Below, piece after piece: positions 44,035-53,815 of a stretch of 64,000 bases of DNA; positions within the stretch are counted from its first letter, which is position 1; the number at the start of each line of letters is the position of its first letter. The notes under the pieces were generated by a model, which worked only from the letters and a program-made list of their open reading frames with translations, ran no database searches and was not told the DNA's origin. The translations under genes and the position numbers were made by a program. Origin of the DNA: an uncultured Bacteroidales bacterium. GTDB lineage: Bacteria > Bacteroidota > Bacteroidia > Bacteroidales > Paludibacteraceae. The stretch is from positions 124,001-188,000 of the forward strand of contig CASDOZ010000002.1 in NCBI GenBank assembly GCA_949282265.1, given 5' to 3'.

Positions 44035-44399
44035 AAGGTGTAGTTACAATATTACTGTTGATCGTTTCGAACATATTCATGACTTTTGCATGGTACGGGC
44101 ATCTGAAACTTAAAGAATTCAAATGGTTCGAAGCGCTTCCCCTGATTGCCGTCATAGCCATCAGCTGGGGCATTGCATTTTTTGAGTATTGCTTCCAAGT
44201 GCCGGCAAACCGCATTGGTTTCCGCGAAAACGGAGGGCCATTCTCGTTGTTGCAACTCAAAGTCATACAAGAAGTCGTAACCTTGGTCGTATTTACTGTT
44301 TTCTCGACCTTATTGTTCAAAAATGAGACATTCCGCTGGAACCATTTAGTCGGATTCTTTTTCCTTATATTGGCTGTTTACTTTATTTTCAGAAAATAA
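44031..44399 (+). CDS. DUF486-family membrane protein (DMT superfamily)
   Basis: Starting at the ATGA overlap (44031), the protein has 122 residues and four membrane segments. Typical DUF486 landmarks are FMTFAWYGHLK near residue 18, ISWGIAFFEYCFQVPANRIG near 43, and LQLKVIQEVVTL near 77. The family belongs to the drug/metabolite transporter superfamily as a half-size, EmrE-like unit and probably dimerises. The substrate is unknown. Confidence 0.87.
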   Translation: MKGVVTILLLIVSNIFMTFAWYGHLKLKEFKWFEALPLIAVIAISWGIAFFEYCFQVPANRIGFRENGGPFSLLQLKVIQEVVTLVVFTVFSTLLFKNETFRWNHLVGFFFLILAVYFIFRK

Positions 44400-44459
44400 G
44401 CATTTGCAAAAGAGCGCTCCAAACCACATAATCGGAACACAAACAAAACTATTTACATC

Positions 44460-45728
44460 ATGAAAGTTTACAAATTCGGCGGTGCATCGGTTCGTTCCGC
44501 GGCAGGTGTCCGCAATCTGGCCCATATCCTGTCCCTGTCGGAAGGCCAGATGTTCGTTGTAATTTCCGCCATGGGCAAAACCACCAATGCCTTGGAAGAA
44601 GTATTGGAACATTATATGCAAAGCGAGCAAACGCAAGCTTTTGAAAAGCTAAAAACAATAAAAACATTCCACCTGGAGATTATAGAACACTTATTTACCG
44701 ATGTCCAAACTGGGAAGGATGCAATCGAGCCAATTTTCACTGAATTACAAGCCATTTTATCCGCTCCGATTGACGCCGAATACGACAAGGCATACGACCG
44801 CATTGTTTCATGCGGCGAACTAATTTCCACACGCATTATTTCCGCATACCTGAACGAATGCGGCATACCAAACAAATGGTTGGACATGCGGCATATCCTG
44901 CAGACAGACAGCAATTTCAGGGAAGCAAACATCTATATGGAAGAATCAGCGGAGCGGCTGAAACAGGCCATAGACCAGCAACCAGCCACAATTTATATCG
45001 GGCAGGGATTTATCGGCGGCAACACGCAAGGGCATCCGACAACGCTCGGACGCGAAGGTTCCGACTACACCGCCGCCGTGGTCGCCAACCTGCTGAATGC
45101 CGAGAGCGTAACCATTTGGAAAGATGTACCCGGCATTCTCAATGCCGACCCACGCATTTTCCCCGACACGATACACATTCCGGAACTGACCTACTACGAC
45201 GCGGTTGAATTAGCATACAGCGGCGCACAAGTCATCCACCCGAAAACCATCAAACCGCTAGAAAACAAGCATATACCATTGTTTGTAAAACCGTTTGAAA
45301 ATCCTGAAGCAAGCGGATCCGTCATAAAAGCCAGCACGAAACATCCTATCGATGTACCAGTGCTTATTTTACGAAAAAACCAGATATTGATTACGGTACG
45401 GCCGCGCGATTTTTCGTTCGTATTGGAAGACGGGTTGTCCACCATGTTCAACATTTTGCACAAACACCGGCTGAAAATATCGCTGATACAAAGTTCCGCT
45501 GTAACCATATCCGTTTGCGTGGACAACACACGATATGTGGAAGGCGCGCTTAGCGAACTGCACAACAAGTTCAGGGTAACATATAACGACCAATTAGAAT
45601 TGCTGACAATCCGCGGTGTAACGCCCGAAATCATAGCACGTACAACCGGCAACAAAGAGATATTACTCATGCAAAAAACCCGACGTACAGCACGCTTTTT
45701 AATGAAAAGCCAGCCACAAATAATCTAA
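44460..45728 (+). CDS. lysC: aspartate kinase
   Basis: The 422-residue protein begins MKVYKFGGASV (the more usual form is FGGTSV) and has the substrate-binding GREGSDYTAAVVA near residue 198. Next come KDVPGILNADPR near 221 and ELTYYDAVELAYSGAQVIHP near 240. Two ACT domains near residues 290-420 would bind lysine or threonine for feedback control. It phosphorylates aspartate, leading to Lys, Met and Thr. It is monofunctional, with no fused homoserine dehydrogenase. Confidence 0.94.
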   Translation: MKVYKFGGASVRSAAGVRNLAHILSLSEGQMFVVISAMGKTTNALEEVLEHYMQSEQTQAFEKLKTIKTFHLEIIEHLFTDVQTGKDAIEPIFTELQAILSAPIDAEYDKAYDRIVSCGELISTRIISAYLNECGIPNKWLDMRHILQTDSNFREANIYMEESAERLKQAIDQQPATIYIGQGFIGGNTQGHPTTLGREGSDYTAAVVANLLNAESVTIWKDVPGILNADPRIFPDTIHIPELTYYDAVELAYSGAQVIHPKTIKPLENKHIPLFVKPFENPEASGSVIKASTKHPIDVPVLILRKNQILITVRPRDFSFVLEDGLSTMFNILHKHRLKISLIQSSAVTISVCVDNTRYVEGALSELHNKFRVTYNDQLELLTIRGVTPEIIARTTGNKEILLMQKTRRTARFLMKSQPQII

Positions 45729-45739
45729 AAAAATATACG

Positions 45740-45771
45740 TTTGGCATTTCGGTTAATTAATGTTATCTTTG
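45740..45771 (+). promoter_or_regulatory. promoter of the HD-domain gene
   Basis: TTTG (45740-45743), 20 bases, then TATCTTTG (45764-45771), 21 bases before the chosen ATG. Confidence 0.82.
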
Positions 45772-45791
45772 CAGACTTTTATGCAAAAAGA

Positions 45792-47042
45792 ATGTCATCA
45801 GGAACCAATCAATTAAAAAAAGACATAAAACGGAAAATCATAAACGACCCAGTTTTCGGGTTTATCAATATTCCGAACGATTTCATTTATGAAATTATTC
45901 AGCATCCTTATTTCCAACGCCTGAACCGCATCAAACAACTAGGGTTGTCATTTTTAGTTTATCCAGGTGCCGAACACACGCGTTTCCTTCATTCGCTTGG
46001 CGCGATGCACTTGATGGGTGAAGCTATCAACCAATTACGTTTGCAAGGCTTAGACATTTCGGACGAGGAAGCCGATGCGGCAAAAGCCGCCATTTTGTTA
46101 CATGATATTGGTCACGGCCCATTCTCTCATGTTTTGGAAAACACATTAGTCCATAATATCAGTCACGAAACTATTTCGTTACTCATGTTGGAAGAGATAA
46201 ACAAAACTTTCAATGGGAAACTGGACAAGGCAATCGCCATCTTCCAAAACCAGTACGACAAACCATTCCTCCACCAGCTTGTTTCCGGACAATTGGATGT
46301 GGACAGACTTGACTATTTGTGCCGTGACAGTTTTTTCTGCGGAGTCAGCGAAGGTATGGTTGGCTCCGCACGCATTCTAAAAATGCTACATGTTAAAGAT
46401 GGCAAATTAGTTGTCGAAGCTAAAGGCATCTACTCAATCGAGAAATTCCTGGTAGCACGCCGTCTGATGTATTGGCAGGTTTATTTGCACAAAACGTCCG
46501 TAGCCGCAGAAAAATTGCTGACTAACATTCTGAAACGTGCCAAAACATTAGCGGCCAAAGGTACGGAGCTGTTTTGTTCACCGGCTTTGCACTATTTCCT
46601 TTACCATAACATCGACAAAGAACAGTTCATCAATTCAACGGAAGCACTCGGACAGTTTGTACTATTGGATGATTCCGACATTGTCTGCGCCATTAAAATC
46701 TGGGCCGGGCATTCCGACATCATCCTATCCGCGCTCTGCAAAGCATTTATAAACAGGAATTTGTTTAAAGTCGAAATCCAGGAACATCCTTTCGATAGTC
46801 TGTTCAGGGAAAACAAGATTGGCTTGTATACAACCCATTTCGGAATAAACAAGGCCGATGCGGAATACTTTATTGGTGAAGAAACCGTAAGTACAGATAC
46901 ATACGACCCAAGCAATGACCGTATCAATATTTTATATAAGGATGGAAGCATTAAAGACATTGCTGATGCGTCCGATATGTTAAATATAAGTGTATTGACA
47001 AAAAAAGTTGAGAAGTACTATTTCTGTTATTATAAGATATAA
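45792..47042 (+). CDS. HD-domain phosphohydrolase (SAMHD1/dGTPase-like)
   Basis: I place the start at 45792 (MSSGTNQLKK), after the promoter, because the longer frame from 45741 begins upstream of it. The 416-residue protein has the HD metal site: EHTRFLHSLG (61-70) and ILLHDIGHGPFSH (101-113), with a later Asp in LDVDRLDYL near 177. This layout matches the SAMHD1-like and dGTP triphosphohydrolase families, which cut dNTPs to the nucleoside and triphosphate. The real substrate is not known. It precedes lpxD by 105 bases. Confidence 0.87.
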   Translation: MSSGTNQLKKDIKRKIINDPVFGFINIPNDFIYEIIQHPYFQRLNRIKQLGLSFLVYPGAEHTRFLHSLGAMHLMGEAINQLRLQGLDISDEEADAAKAAILLHDIGHGPFSHVLENTLVHNISHETISLLMLEEINKTFNGKLDKAIAIFQNQYDKPFLHQLVSGQLDVDRLDYLCRDSFFCGVSEGMVGSARILKMLHVKDGKLVVEAKGIYSIEKFLVARRLMYWQVYLHKTSVAAEKLLTNILKRAKTLAAKGTELFCSPALHYFLYHNIDKEQFINSTEALGQFVLLDDSDIVCAIKIWAGHSDIILSALCKAFINRNLFKVEIQEHPFDSLFRENKIGLYTTHFGINKADAEYFIGEETVSTDTYDPSNDRINILYKDGSIKDIADASDMLNISVLTKKVEKYYFCYYKI

Positions 47043-47121
47043 ACGGCTCAAATAAGCCAAACCGGAACCAAAAAAAGTCAGTAAACATGCAACAACATTC
47101 GTTTGTTTAAAAATAGTTTAT

Positions 47122-47129
47122 TACTTTTG
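47122..47129 (+). promoter_or_regulatory. -7 box of the lpx operon
   Basis: TACTTTTG lies 18 bases before the lpxD ATG. A TTTG at 47102-47105 gives a 16-base spacer, shorter than ideal. Confidence 0.65.
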
Positions 47130-47147
47130 TAACCTAAATTTACTTTT

Positions 47148-48209
47148 ATGGAATTTACAGCCCAGCAAATAGCCGATTTCCTACACGGAGTTGTAGAAGG
47201 AAACCCGAATGAACTAATCAGCAATTTTGCCCGCATAGAGGAGGGACATAAAGGCGCAATTACATTCTTGGCCAACCCCAAATACACTCATTATATATAT
47301 GAGACCAAAGCAAGTGTAGTTCTGGTAAATAAAGATTTCCAGCCTGATAGAGCCATCCCTGCTACACTAATCAGAGTTGACAACGCTTACGAATGCTTAG
47401 CCAAATTGTTACAATTTGCAGAATCGCAAAAAAAAGTAAAAACGGGAATTTCATCGTTAGCTTACATTTCGAATACGGCCCAAATAGGGGAAAACGTATA
47501 TATCGCACCTTTTGCATATATAGGAGAGCATGTTACTATTGGCGACAACACCCGCATATATCCACATGTTTTCATAGATGATAACGCAAGGATTGGGAAC
47601 GATTGCAAACTATTCGCCGGCGTAAAAATTTTTGACCATTCGCAAATCGGAGACCGTTGCATTTTACAAGCCGGCGTCATTATTGGTTCAGATGGATTTG
47701 GCTTTTCACCAACTAGTGATGGCAGCTATGATAAAATTCCTCAGAGCGGGAATGTTATTTTGGAAGATGATGTCGAAATACAAGCCAACACAGTTGTTGA
47801 CCGTGCCACAATCGGCAGCACCATAATACACAAAGGTGTCAAATTAGACAATTTGATACAAGTGGCACACAATGTAGAGATTGGCGAGAACACAGTTATG
47901 GCAGCGCAGACTGGTATTGCCGGCTCAACAAAAATCGGTAAAAGTTGTATCGTTGCCGGACAAGTCGGTTTTGCTGGTCATATTTCCATTGGCGACAATA
48001 ATACTTTCGGTGCCCAAACAGGCGTTCCGAACCATATTAAGACAACTGGACAAATTTTCCAAGGTTATCCAGCAATTCCTATTTCCAATTTCCGCCGTTC
48101 ATCCATCGTCTTTAAAAATTTAGCCGACTTGCAAAAAAACATATTTGAATTACAAAAACAAGTTGCTGAATTACAAGCCCAAAGCAGCGAATCAAAAACA
48201 AAAATATGA
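47148..48209 (+). CDS. lpxD: UDP-3-O-acylglucosamine N-acyltransferase
   Basis: The 353-residue protein has the LpxD N-terminal uridine-binding domain (1-105; [22 protein letters not shown]). A left-handed beta-helix of hexapeptide repeats follows (about 110-320), with the catalytic-His region [12 protein letters not shown] near residue 245. A C-terminal coiled helix ends the chain ([19 protein letters not shown]). It adds the second acyl chain to the glucosamine unit of lipid A. It overlaps lpxC-fabZ by four bases. Confidence 0.95.
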   Translation: MEFTAQQIADFLHGVVEGNPNELISNFARIEEGHKGAITFLANPKYTHYIYETKASVVLVNKDFQPDRAIPATLIRVDNAYECLAKLLQFAESQKKVKTGISSLAYISNTAQIGENVYIAPFAYIGEHVTIGDNTRIYPHVFIDDNARIGNDCKLFAGVKIFDHSQIGDRCILQAGVIIGSDGFGFSPTSDGSYDKIPQSGNVILEDDVEIQANTVVDRATIGSTIIHKGVKLDNLIQVAHNVEIGENTVMAAQTGIAGSTKIGKSCIVAGQVGFAGHISIGDNNTFGAQTGVPNHIKTTGQIFQGYPAIPISNFRRSSIVFKNLADLQKNIFELQKQVAELQAQSSESKTKI

Positions 48210-49585
48210 AACAGCGAACTATACAAGAAGCATTCACGCTGGAAGGTATTGGCCTACACACTGGATTATTTATCAAATTAACATTCCATCCAGCCGAAGT
48301 GAATACTGGTATTTGCGTAAAACGCATCGATTTACCAGAACAACCTTGTTATGAACTCACTGCCGAACTTGTTTCGGCCACACAACGCGGTACTGTCCTA
48401 CAAAAAGGAGAATGGAAAATCAGTACGATAGAACATGCCATGGCAGCTTTGTCGGCTGCGGACATCGACAATTGCCTGATAGAGGTCAATGCTCCAGAAT
48501 TCCCCATTATGGACGGCAGCGCCAAACCTTTTACAGAAGCGTTACAAAAAGCCGGTATTAAAGAACAAGATGCCGATCGTGACGTTTTCATTGTACGAAA
48601 ACGAATAGACTATGTCGCCCCCGAAGGGAACTCAAAAATCGTCATTTTACCAGACGACCATTTCAGCGTAGATGTACACATTGATTATCCGTCTCCCATT
48701 CTGAACAACCAATACGCAACCTTAGAACACAAGGAAGATTTTGCAGAAGAGATTGCAAGCGCACGTACCTTCGTGTTTGTACGCGAAATTGAACCGCTAC
48801 TGGAAGCTGATCTCATAAAAGGTGGAGACTTGCAAAATGCCATTGTCATTTATGACAAACTGCTCCCACAGGCAAAAATCGACCAGATTGCGGAAAAAAT
48901 GAACCAGCCGACCGTACCGGCCGACCGGTTAGGTTACTTATGCGGCCAGTTGAAGCACGACAACGAACCGGCACGCCATAAATTACTTGACGTTATGGGT
49001 GATTTGATGCTTATCGGGAAACAGATACAAGGAAAAGTCATTGCCTATTGCCCCGGACACAAAACCAACACGGAATTTGCGAAAGTATTGCGCAAACAAC
49101 TCAAACACCAGGAAATCCAGGCACCTGTTTATGATGACACCGTACCGCCTATTTATGACATTAACCAAATAAAAAAAATGTTGCCGCACCGTTACCCGTT
49201 CCTGTTGGTTGACAAAATCGTATCCATCTCGGACAAAGTCATCGTCGGCGTGAAAAACGTAACCACCAACGAACCGTTTTTTCAAGGGCATTTTCCACAA
49301 GAGCCCGTCATGCCGGGCGTATTGCTTGTGGAGGCTATGGCCCAAACAGCAGGAATATTAGTTTTACATGACAAAGAGGAACCGGAACGGTACAGTACTT
49401 ATTTCTTGAAAATAGACAATGTCAAGTTCCGTCACAAGGTCGTTCCTGGCGATACGCTTGTCTTCCGCTTGGAATTTACTTCCGAAATTAGAAGAGGATT
49501 AGCAAACGTAAAAGGATATTGCTTTGTCGGTGGAAAGATCACAACAGAGGCCGAATTTGTAGCACAAATTATAAAAAACAAATAG
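48206..49585 (+). CDS. fused LpxC deacetylase and FabZ dehydratase
   Basis: The 459-residue protein carries two enzymes in one chain. Residues 1-300 are Lpx[26 protein letters not shown] with a zinc His (near 77), and the later zinc-site region [11 protein letters not shown]-like ([13 protein letters not shown] near 258). Residues 315-459 are Fab[14 protein letters not shown] with the catalytic His (near 330) and [20 protein letters not shown] (near 360). LpxC performs the committed step of lipid A synthesis and FabZ dehydrates 3-hydroxyacyl-ACP, so the fusion balances two pathways competing for hydroxyacyl-ACP. This fusion is characteristic of Bacteroidota. Confidence 0.95.
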   Translation: MKQRTIQEAFTLEGIGLHTGLFIKLTFHPAEVNTGICVKRIDLPEQPCYELTAELVSATQRGTVLQKGEWKISTIEHAMAALSAADIDNCLIEVNAPEFPIMDGSAKPFTEALQKAGIKEQDADRDVFIVRKRIDYVAPEGNSKIVILPDDHFSVDVHIDYPSPILNNQYATLEHKEDFAEEIASARTFVFVREIEPLLEADLIKGGDLQNAIVIYDKLLPQAKIDQIAEKMNQPTVPADRLGYLCGQLKHDNEPARHKLLDVMGDLMLIGKQIQGKVIAYCPGHKTNTEFAKVLRKQLKHQEIQAPVYDDTVPPIYDINQIKKMLPHRYPFLLVDKIVSISDKVIVGVKNVTTNEPFFQGHFPQEPVMPGVLLVEAMAQTAGILVLHDKEEPERYSTYFLKIDNVKFRHKVVPGDTLVFRLEFTSEIRRGLANVKGYCFVGGKITTEAEFVAQIIKNK

Positions 49586-49621
49586 AATCTCAGCAACAAA
49601 AGGACTAAAAAACAAATAAAA

Positions 49622-50401
49622 ATGAAACAACCATTAGCTTATATCCATCCGGATGCGAAAATAGCCCCGACGGTCGTCATAGAACCGTTTGTCAGCATAG
49701 ACAAGAATGTCATTATCGGTGAAGGAACCCGCATTGGGTCAAACGTTACCATCATGGAAGGCGTGCGTATTGGAAAAAATTGCACGATTTTTCCCGGCGC
49801 GGTCATCGGCGCGATTCCGCAAGACTTGAAATTCCGCGGCGAGGACACGCTGGCCATCATTGGCGACAATACAACCATACGAGAATATGTAACAATCAAC
49901 CGCGGTACCGCATCAAAAGGCAAAACCGTAGTGGGAGACAACTGCCTGATTATGGCATATTGCCATGTCGCACATGATTGCGTCGTCGGGAACAATGTCA
50001 TCATATCGAACGCCACACAATTGGCCGGAGAAGTCACCATCGATGACTATGCTGTTATCGGAGGAGGGTCATTAGTACACCAATTCACACACATTGGCTC
50101 ACACGTCATGCTGCAAGGCGGTTCACGGGTAACCAAAGATGTTCCGCCATACGTAAAGGCTGGACGTGACCCATTAGCCTACGCGGGTGTAAATTCCATT
50201 GGATTGCGCAGACGGGGTTATTCAAACGAACAAATACGGGATATCCAAGACATTTTCCGCTACATTTACCAAATGGGCATGAATACAAGCCACGCGATAG
50301 AACGTGTAGAAGCCGAATTGCCAACCAGTAAGGAGCGGGATGAAATCATTCTGTTCGTCCGTAACAGTCCACGCGGAATCATTAAAGGATATTTTGAATG
50401 A
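49622..50401 (+). CDS. lpxA: UDP-N-acetylglucosamine acyltransferase
   Basis: The 259-residue protein is a hexapeptide-repeat beta-helix (about 1-190) followed by a helical C-terminal domain (QIRDIQDIFRYIYQMG). The catalytic His lies in MAYCHVAHDCVVGN near residue 122, and REYVTINRGT near 87 is also conserved. It adds the first hydroxyacyl chain to UDP-GlcNAc, starting lipid A. It closes the three-gene operon lpxD, lpxC-fabZ, lpxA. Confidence 0.95.
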   Translation: MKQPLAYIHPDAKIAPTVVIEPFVSIDKNVIIGEGTRIGSNVTIMEGVRIGKNCTIFPGAVIGAIPQDLKFRGEDTLAIIGDNTTIREYVTINRGTASKGKTVVGDNCLIMAYCHVAHDCVVGNNVIISNATQLAGEVTIDDYAVIGGGSLVHQFTHIGSHVMLQGGSRVTKDVPPYVKAGRDPLAYAGVNSIGLRRRGYSNEQIRDIQDIFRYIYQMGMNTSHAIERVEAELPTSKERDEIILFVRNSPRGIIKGYFE

Positions 50402-50430
50402 TGTTCTAATACAAATTTTCAAACTCACAA

Positions 50431-50470
50431 AAAATCCTTTCCTGAATCAAATTTCTGGAAGGGATTTTTT
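50431..50470. terminator. bidirectional terminator between convergent operons
   Basis: AAAAATCCTTTCC pairs with GGAAGGGATTTTT around a 14-base loop. Confidence 0.85.
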
Positions 50471-50501
50471 ATACCTCTTTTAAAAGACAAAAAATACCCA
50501 C

Positions 50502-51659
50502 TTATGGCAAATGCCTGACAAAAACGAAATCATGTTCCGATAACAATTCTGGATAAAAAACTTTAATCATATCCGCTAAAATCCAATCAGGACGGACGAT
50601 GCCCGTCTCCCAAAAATCATTACCACCTTCCGGCGTAGTGCGGGCATTAAAATTATATACTCTCCCGTTCCGGAACGCTTTGAACAAAGTATGCTTGGAA
50701 TCCATTGCAGCCAATTCTTCCAACGTACCTGCAGAACTGGCAACCCAAACATCCGCATTTGAAAAATTCTTCAGCACGACTTCCACCCCAAGTGGCAAAC
50801 TGCCGGCCGTCGTGTCGGAGGCATAAAAATAATCGGCTCCAGCATCTGCAAACAAGCGTCCCATATATCCCCGGCCCGACGGCATATACCATGTGCCTCG
50901 AAAATTGCCACCGGTCATGACTGTCGGCTTATCGTTAATGAGGACGACAAGAGCCCGCAAACTGTCATAACGGCAACAAATATCGGTAAACAGGCTGTCA
51001 GCTAATGCTTCACGGTCATAAAAAGCCGCAACAAACTTCAACCACTCGGCACGGGCCAACAAATTGGTTTCCATCCATTCCAAATTAGACACAACGGGAA
51101 TATGAACCCGTTTCAACCGAGCAGAATATGCATCACTCTGGTTATAACCGCTCATCATAACCACATCTGGATTCAAAGCCATTGTTTTTTCCTCATTGAC
51201 AGCCATTGCATCACCCAAATCAGCCACAGTTCCATTGGCACAAGCTTCCCTAACCTGCACATTATAAATAAGTTTTGGCGAACAAACACCCGCAAGGGTT
51301 TCCAAACAACCCAAAACATCCAACATGCCAATGTGCGTGCACGATGTGGCTACCATACGCCGCAACGGGATATGAATCCGAAGCCCATCCGACGGCGTAA
51401 CACAAGTATCGTCATGTATCAAATAATAACGTTCCATGACTTCATGCCTCTGCCATGGATTATAAACAGTAACTTCCTTGTAATCATCTGCATATACTAT
51501 TGAAAATCCGGTCGCATACAACAATGGCAACGTATCGCCTGCCGTATATGAAATGCTTCCGGCGGCTGCGGGACGGTTGCAGGATACCAACAGGCAAAGG
51601 CAACAAATACACATGGTCCCCATTCTGAAAAAACGCCTGAAACACTCTGCCAGCATCAT
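50502..51659 (-). CDS. BtuF/FepB-like ABC substrate-binding lipoprotein
   Basis: I use the start at 51659, one base after the engB stop; an in-frame ATG at 51674 would overlap engB. The protein of about 385 residues has a Cys-rich signal with lipobox LLVSC. The body fits a class III periplasmic binding protein: a first lobe with RMVATSCTHIGMLDVLG, then NPDVVMMSGYNQ, a long linking helix, and a second lobe ending DFWETGIVRPDWILADM. Such proteins bind cobalamin, haem or ferric siderophores. No permease is beside it, and the nearest matching ATPase is at 26816. Confidence 0.83.
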   Translation of the reverse strand: MMLAECFRRFFRMGTMCICCLCLLVSCNRPAAAGSISYTAGDTLPLLYATGFSIVYADDYKEVTVYNPWQRHEVMERYYLIHDDTCVTPSDGLRIHIPLRRMVATSCTHIGMLDVLGCLETLAGVCSPKLIYNVQVREACANGTVADLGDAMAVNEEKTMALNPDVVMMSGYNQSDAYSARLKRVHIPVVSNLEWMETNLLARAEWLKFVAAFYDREALADSLFTDICCRYDSLRALVVLINDKPTVMTGGNFRGTWYMPSGRGYMGRLFADAGADYFYASDTTAGSLPLGVEVVLKNFSNADVWVASSAGTLEELAAMDSKHTLFKAFRNGRVYNFNARTTPEGGNDFWETGIVRPDWILADMIKVFYPELLSEHDFVFVRHLP

Positions 51660-51660
51660 T

Positions 51661-52254
51661 CTATAAACTTTCATTGATACTTTCTATATAATTAACCAAT
51701 TCATCTTTACCCGTTTTTTCTTCGCTCGAAGTGATAAAACAAGGCGGCATCTCTTCCCACACTTCCAACATTTTGTCCCTATACACCTGCATATTTTCAC
51801 GTAACCTGGTGGGGCTCAACTTATCAGACTTAGTAAACACAATGGCAAAAGGTACTCCATTTTCACCAAGCCATTCCATAAATTCCAAATCAATTTGCTG
51901 AGGTTCATGGCGCGAATCTATCAGCACAAACAACGAGGTCAGTTGTTCACGCTCCAAAACATAGTCTTCTATCATCTTGCGCAAGCGCTCGCGCGCCGAT
52001 TTACCTGCCGAAGCGTATCCATAGCCTGGCAAATCGACCAGAAACCAGGAATTATTTATCAAAAAATGGTTTATCAACAAGGTTTTGCCCGGTTTGGCCG
52101 ATGCCTTGGCCAGATCTTTCCGGTTGCAAAGCATGTTTATCAAAGAAGATTTTCCCACATTGGAACGCCCTATGAAGGCATATTCAGGCAAAGTGCCAGC
52201 CGGACATTTGGCCACATCCGAATTTGATATTACAAATTGAGCCGTTTTAATCAT
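51661..52254 (-). CDS. engB: ribosome biogenesis GTPase EngB (YihA/YsxC)
   Basis: The 197-residue protein has G1 GRSNVGKSS (29-37), a G2 Thr in KPGKT, G3 DLPGYG, G4 TKSD and a C-terminal G5-like ITSSEE. The length and the [14 protein letters not shown] core are standard for EngB, which assists assembly of the 50S subunit. It sits between a sodium symporter gene (8-base gap) and the BtuF-like gene, an operon with no obvious shared role. Confidence 0.94.
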   Translation of the reverse strand: MIKTAQFVISNSDVAKCPAGTLPEYAFIGRSNVGKSSLINMLCNRKDLAKASAKPGKTLLINHFLINNSWFLVDLPGYGYASAGKSARERLRKMIEDYVLEREQLTSLFVLIDSRHEPQQIDLEFMEWLGENGVPFAIVFTKSDKLSPTRLRENMQVYRDKMLEVWEEMPPCFITSSEEKTGKDELVNYIESINESL

Positions 52255-52262
52255 AATTATGT

Positions 52263-53729
52263 CTATTTTGATGATTCTGATGATATTTTTTTACGACTTG
52301 TCAAACACAGTCCGGCAAAAGTAAGCATTCCATTTAGCATAAGCAATTCGTAGCCGAAAGCATAATTCCAACAAGTTTTAGTCAGTTGATTCAACACATA
52401 ACATATCACGGGGGCAGCTACTGCTATGTATGGAACCCATTTGTCATCGGTCTGCCACTTGGTCAACAGGCCGAAAGCATACATGCCCAACAAAGGCCCG
52501 TAAGTATATCCAACAAGGACAAATATGGCATCAATTACACTAGTGTTGTTCAATGCCTTGAAAAGCATGATGATAGCAGCAAAAGCCACTGATATGCCTA
52601 TATGAATCAGCATGCGGCTACGTCTGGCCCTGGCTTTGTCCGTTTCATCTATATGTAGAATATCCACAGCAAACGAAGTTGTCAAAGCGGCCAAAGCTGA
52701 GTCCGCACTTGAGAAAGCGGCCGCCACAATGCCGATAGCAAACAATACCGACACCCAACCGCCTAAATGATTGATAGCGAGTTCTGGCAGTATGTCATCA
52801 GACATTTCCGGCAAAGGGATTTGCTGTTGCTGCGCATAAAGCAACAACAAGGCACCCAAAAACAAAAACAGCAAATTTACAGGAATAAACGAAAAGCCAT
52901 ACCAATACATGTTTTTCTGCGCATCTTTCAGATTCCTGCATGTCAGGTTTTTCTGCATCATATCCTGGTCGAGGCCGGTCATTACAATTACGATGAAAAT
53001 GCCACTAAGAAACTGCTTGAAGAAATTCTGCTTGTCAAACCAGTCATCCAGCACAAAAATCCGGGCATAGCCATTCACCTGGATTGTTTCCAAGATTTGT
53101 CCCATAGGCATATCTATCTCCTTGAACGTACTGATGATAATCAATATTAACGTGGCCAGCAAGCAAACCGTCTGCAAAGTATCTGTCCAAACTATAGTCT
53201 TGATTCCGCTCCTGAATGTATAGGCCCATATCATGACAATAATGATGCATACCGTTGCCCAAAACGGCAAATTCCAATGGGAAGCCACAAAATACTGCAA
53301 CATCAAAGCTACAATATACAAACGGACAGCCGCACCAATCAATTTGGATATAAAAAAGAACCACGCACCTGTTTTATGCGCACGCGAGCCAATCCGTCCT
53401 TCCAAATATGTGTATATCGTGGTCAGATGCAGCCTGTAATATAACGGGAGCAACACTTTGGCAATTACCAGATAACCAAAAAAGAAACCGAATACGGTCT
53501 GCATGTATGCAAAATCTATATCGCGGACCATGCCGGGCACAGAAACAAAACTCACTCCTGACAAGGATGAACCGACCATACCGATAGCCACAATCCACCA
53601 CGGCGACTGCCTGTTACCAAGAAAGAAAGCAGCATTGTCCGTTGCGCGATTCCGACCCGTAATAAACGAAATCAGCAACAACAAACTGAAATAACCTAAA
53701 ATAATTGCCCCTATAACTACTACTGACAT
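52263..53729 (-). CDS. sodium:solute symporter (SSS family)
   Basis: The 488-residue protein has about 13 membrane segments and SSS signatures: [21 protein letters not shown] near residue 38, where the sodium site forms; YLEGRIGSR near 108; and [21 protein letters not shown] near 328. It imports a small solute with sodium. The pectin locus directly upstream makes a sugar or uronate substrate tempting, but engB in the same operon weakens that argument. Confidence 0.88.
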   Translation of the reverse strand: MSVVVIGAIILGYFSLLLLISFITGRNRATDNAAFFLGNRQSPWWIVAIGMVGSSLSGVSFVSVPGMVRDIDFAYMQTVFGFFFGYLVIAKVLLPLYYRLHLTTIYTYLEGRIGSRAHKTGAWFFFISKLIGAAVRLYIVALMLQYFVASHWNLPFWATVCIIIVMIWAYTFRSGIKTIVWTDTLQTVCLLATLILIIISTFKEIDMPMGQILETIQVNGYARIFVLDDWFDKQNFFKQFLSGIFIVIVMTGLDQDMMQKNLTCRNLKDAQKNMYWYGFSFIPVNLLFLFLGALLLLYAQQQQIPLPEMSDDILPELAINHLGGWVSVLFAIGIVAAAFSSADSALAALTTSFAVDILHIDETDKARARRSRMLIHIGISVAFAAIIMLFKALNNTSVIDAIFVLVGYTYGPLLGMYAFGLLTKWQTDDKWVPYIAVAAPVICYVLNQLTKTCWNYAFGYELLMLNGMLTFAGLCLTSRKKISSESSK

Positions 53730-53748
53730 GAATTACAAAAAAGAACTG

Positions 53749-53756
53749 CAAATATA
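53749..53756 (-). promoter_or_regulatory. -7 box of the symporter-engB-BtuF operon
   Basis: TATATTTG on the minus strand, 20 bases before the start codon and five bases beyond the pectin-locus terminator. Confidence 0.6.
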
Positions 53757-53760
53757 CACG

Positions 53761-53793
53761 AAAAAGCCGGAATATCATAAGACAAACCGGCTT
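53761..53793 (-). terminator. terminator of the pectin locus
   Basis: On the minus strand AAGCCGG and CCGGCTT pair around a 16-base loop, followed by a short T-run. Confidence 0.8.
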
Positions 53794-53815
53794 CCTGTTC
53801 AATCACATAACCCTT

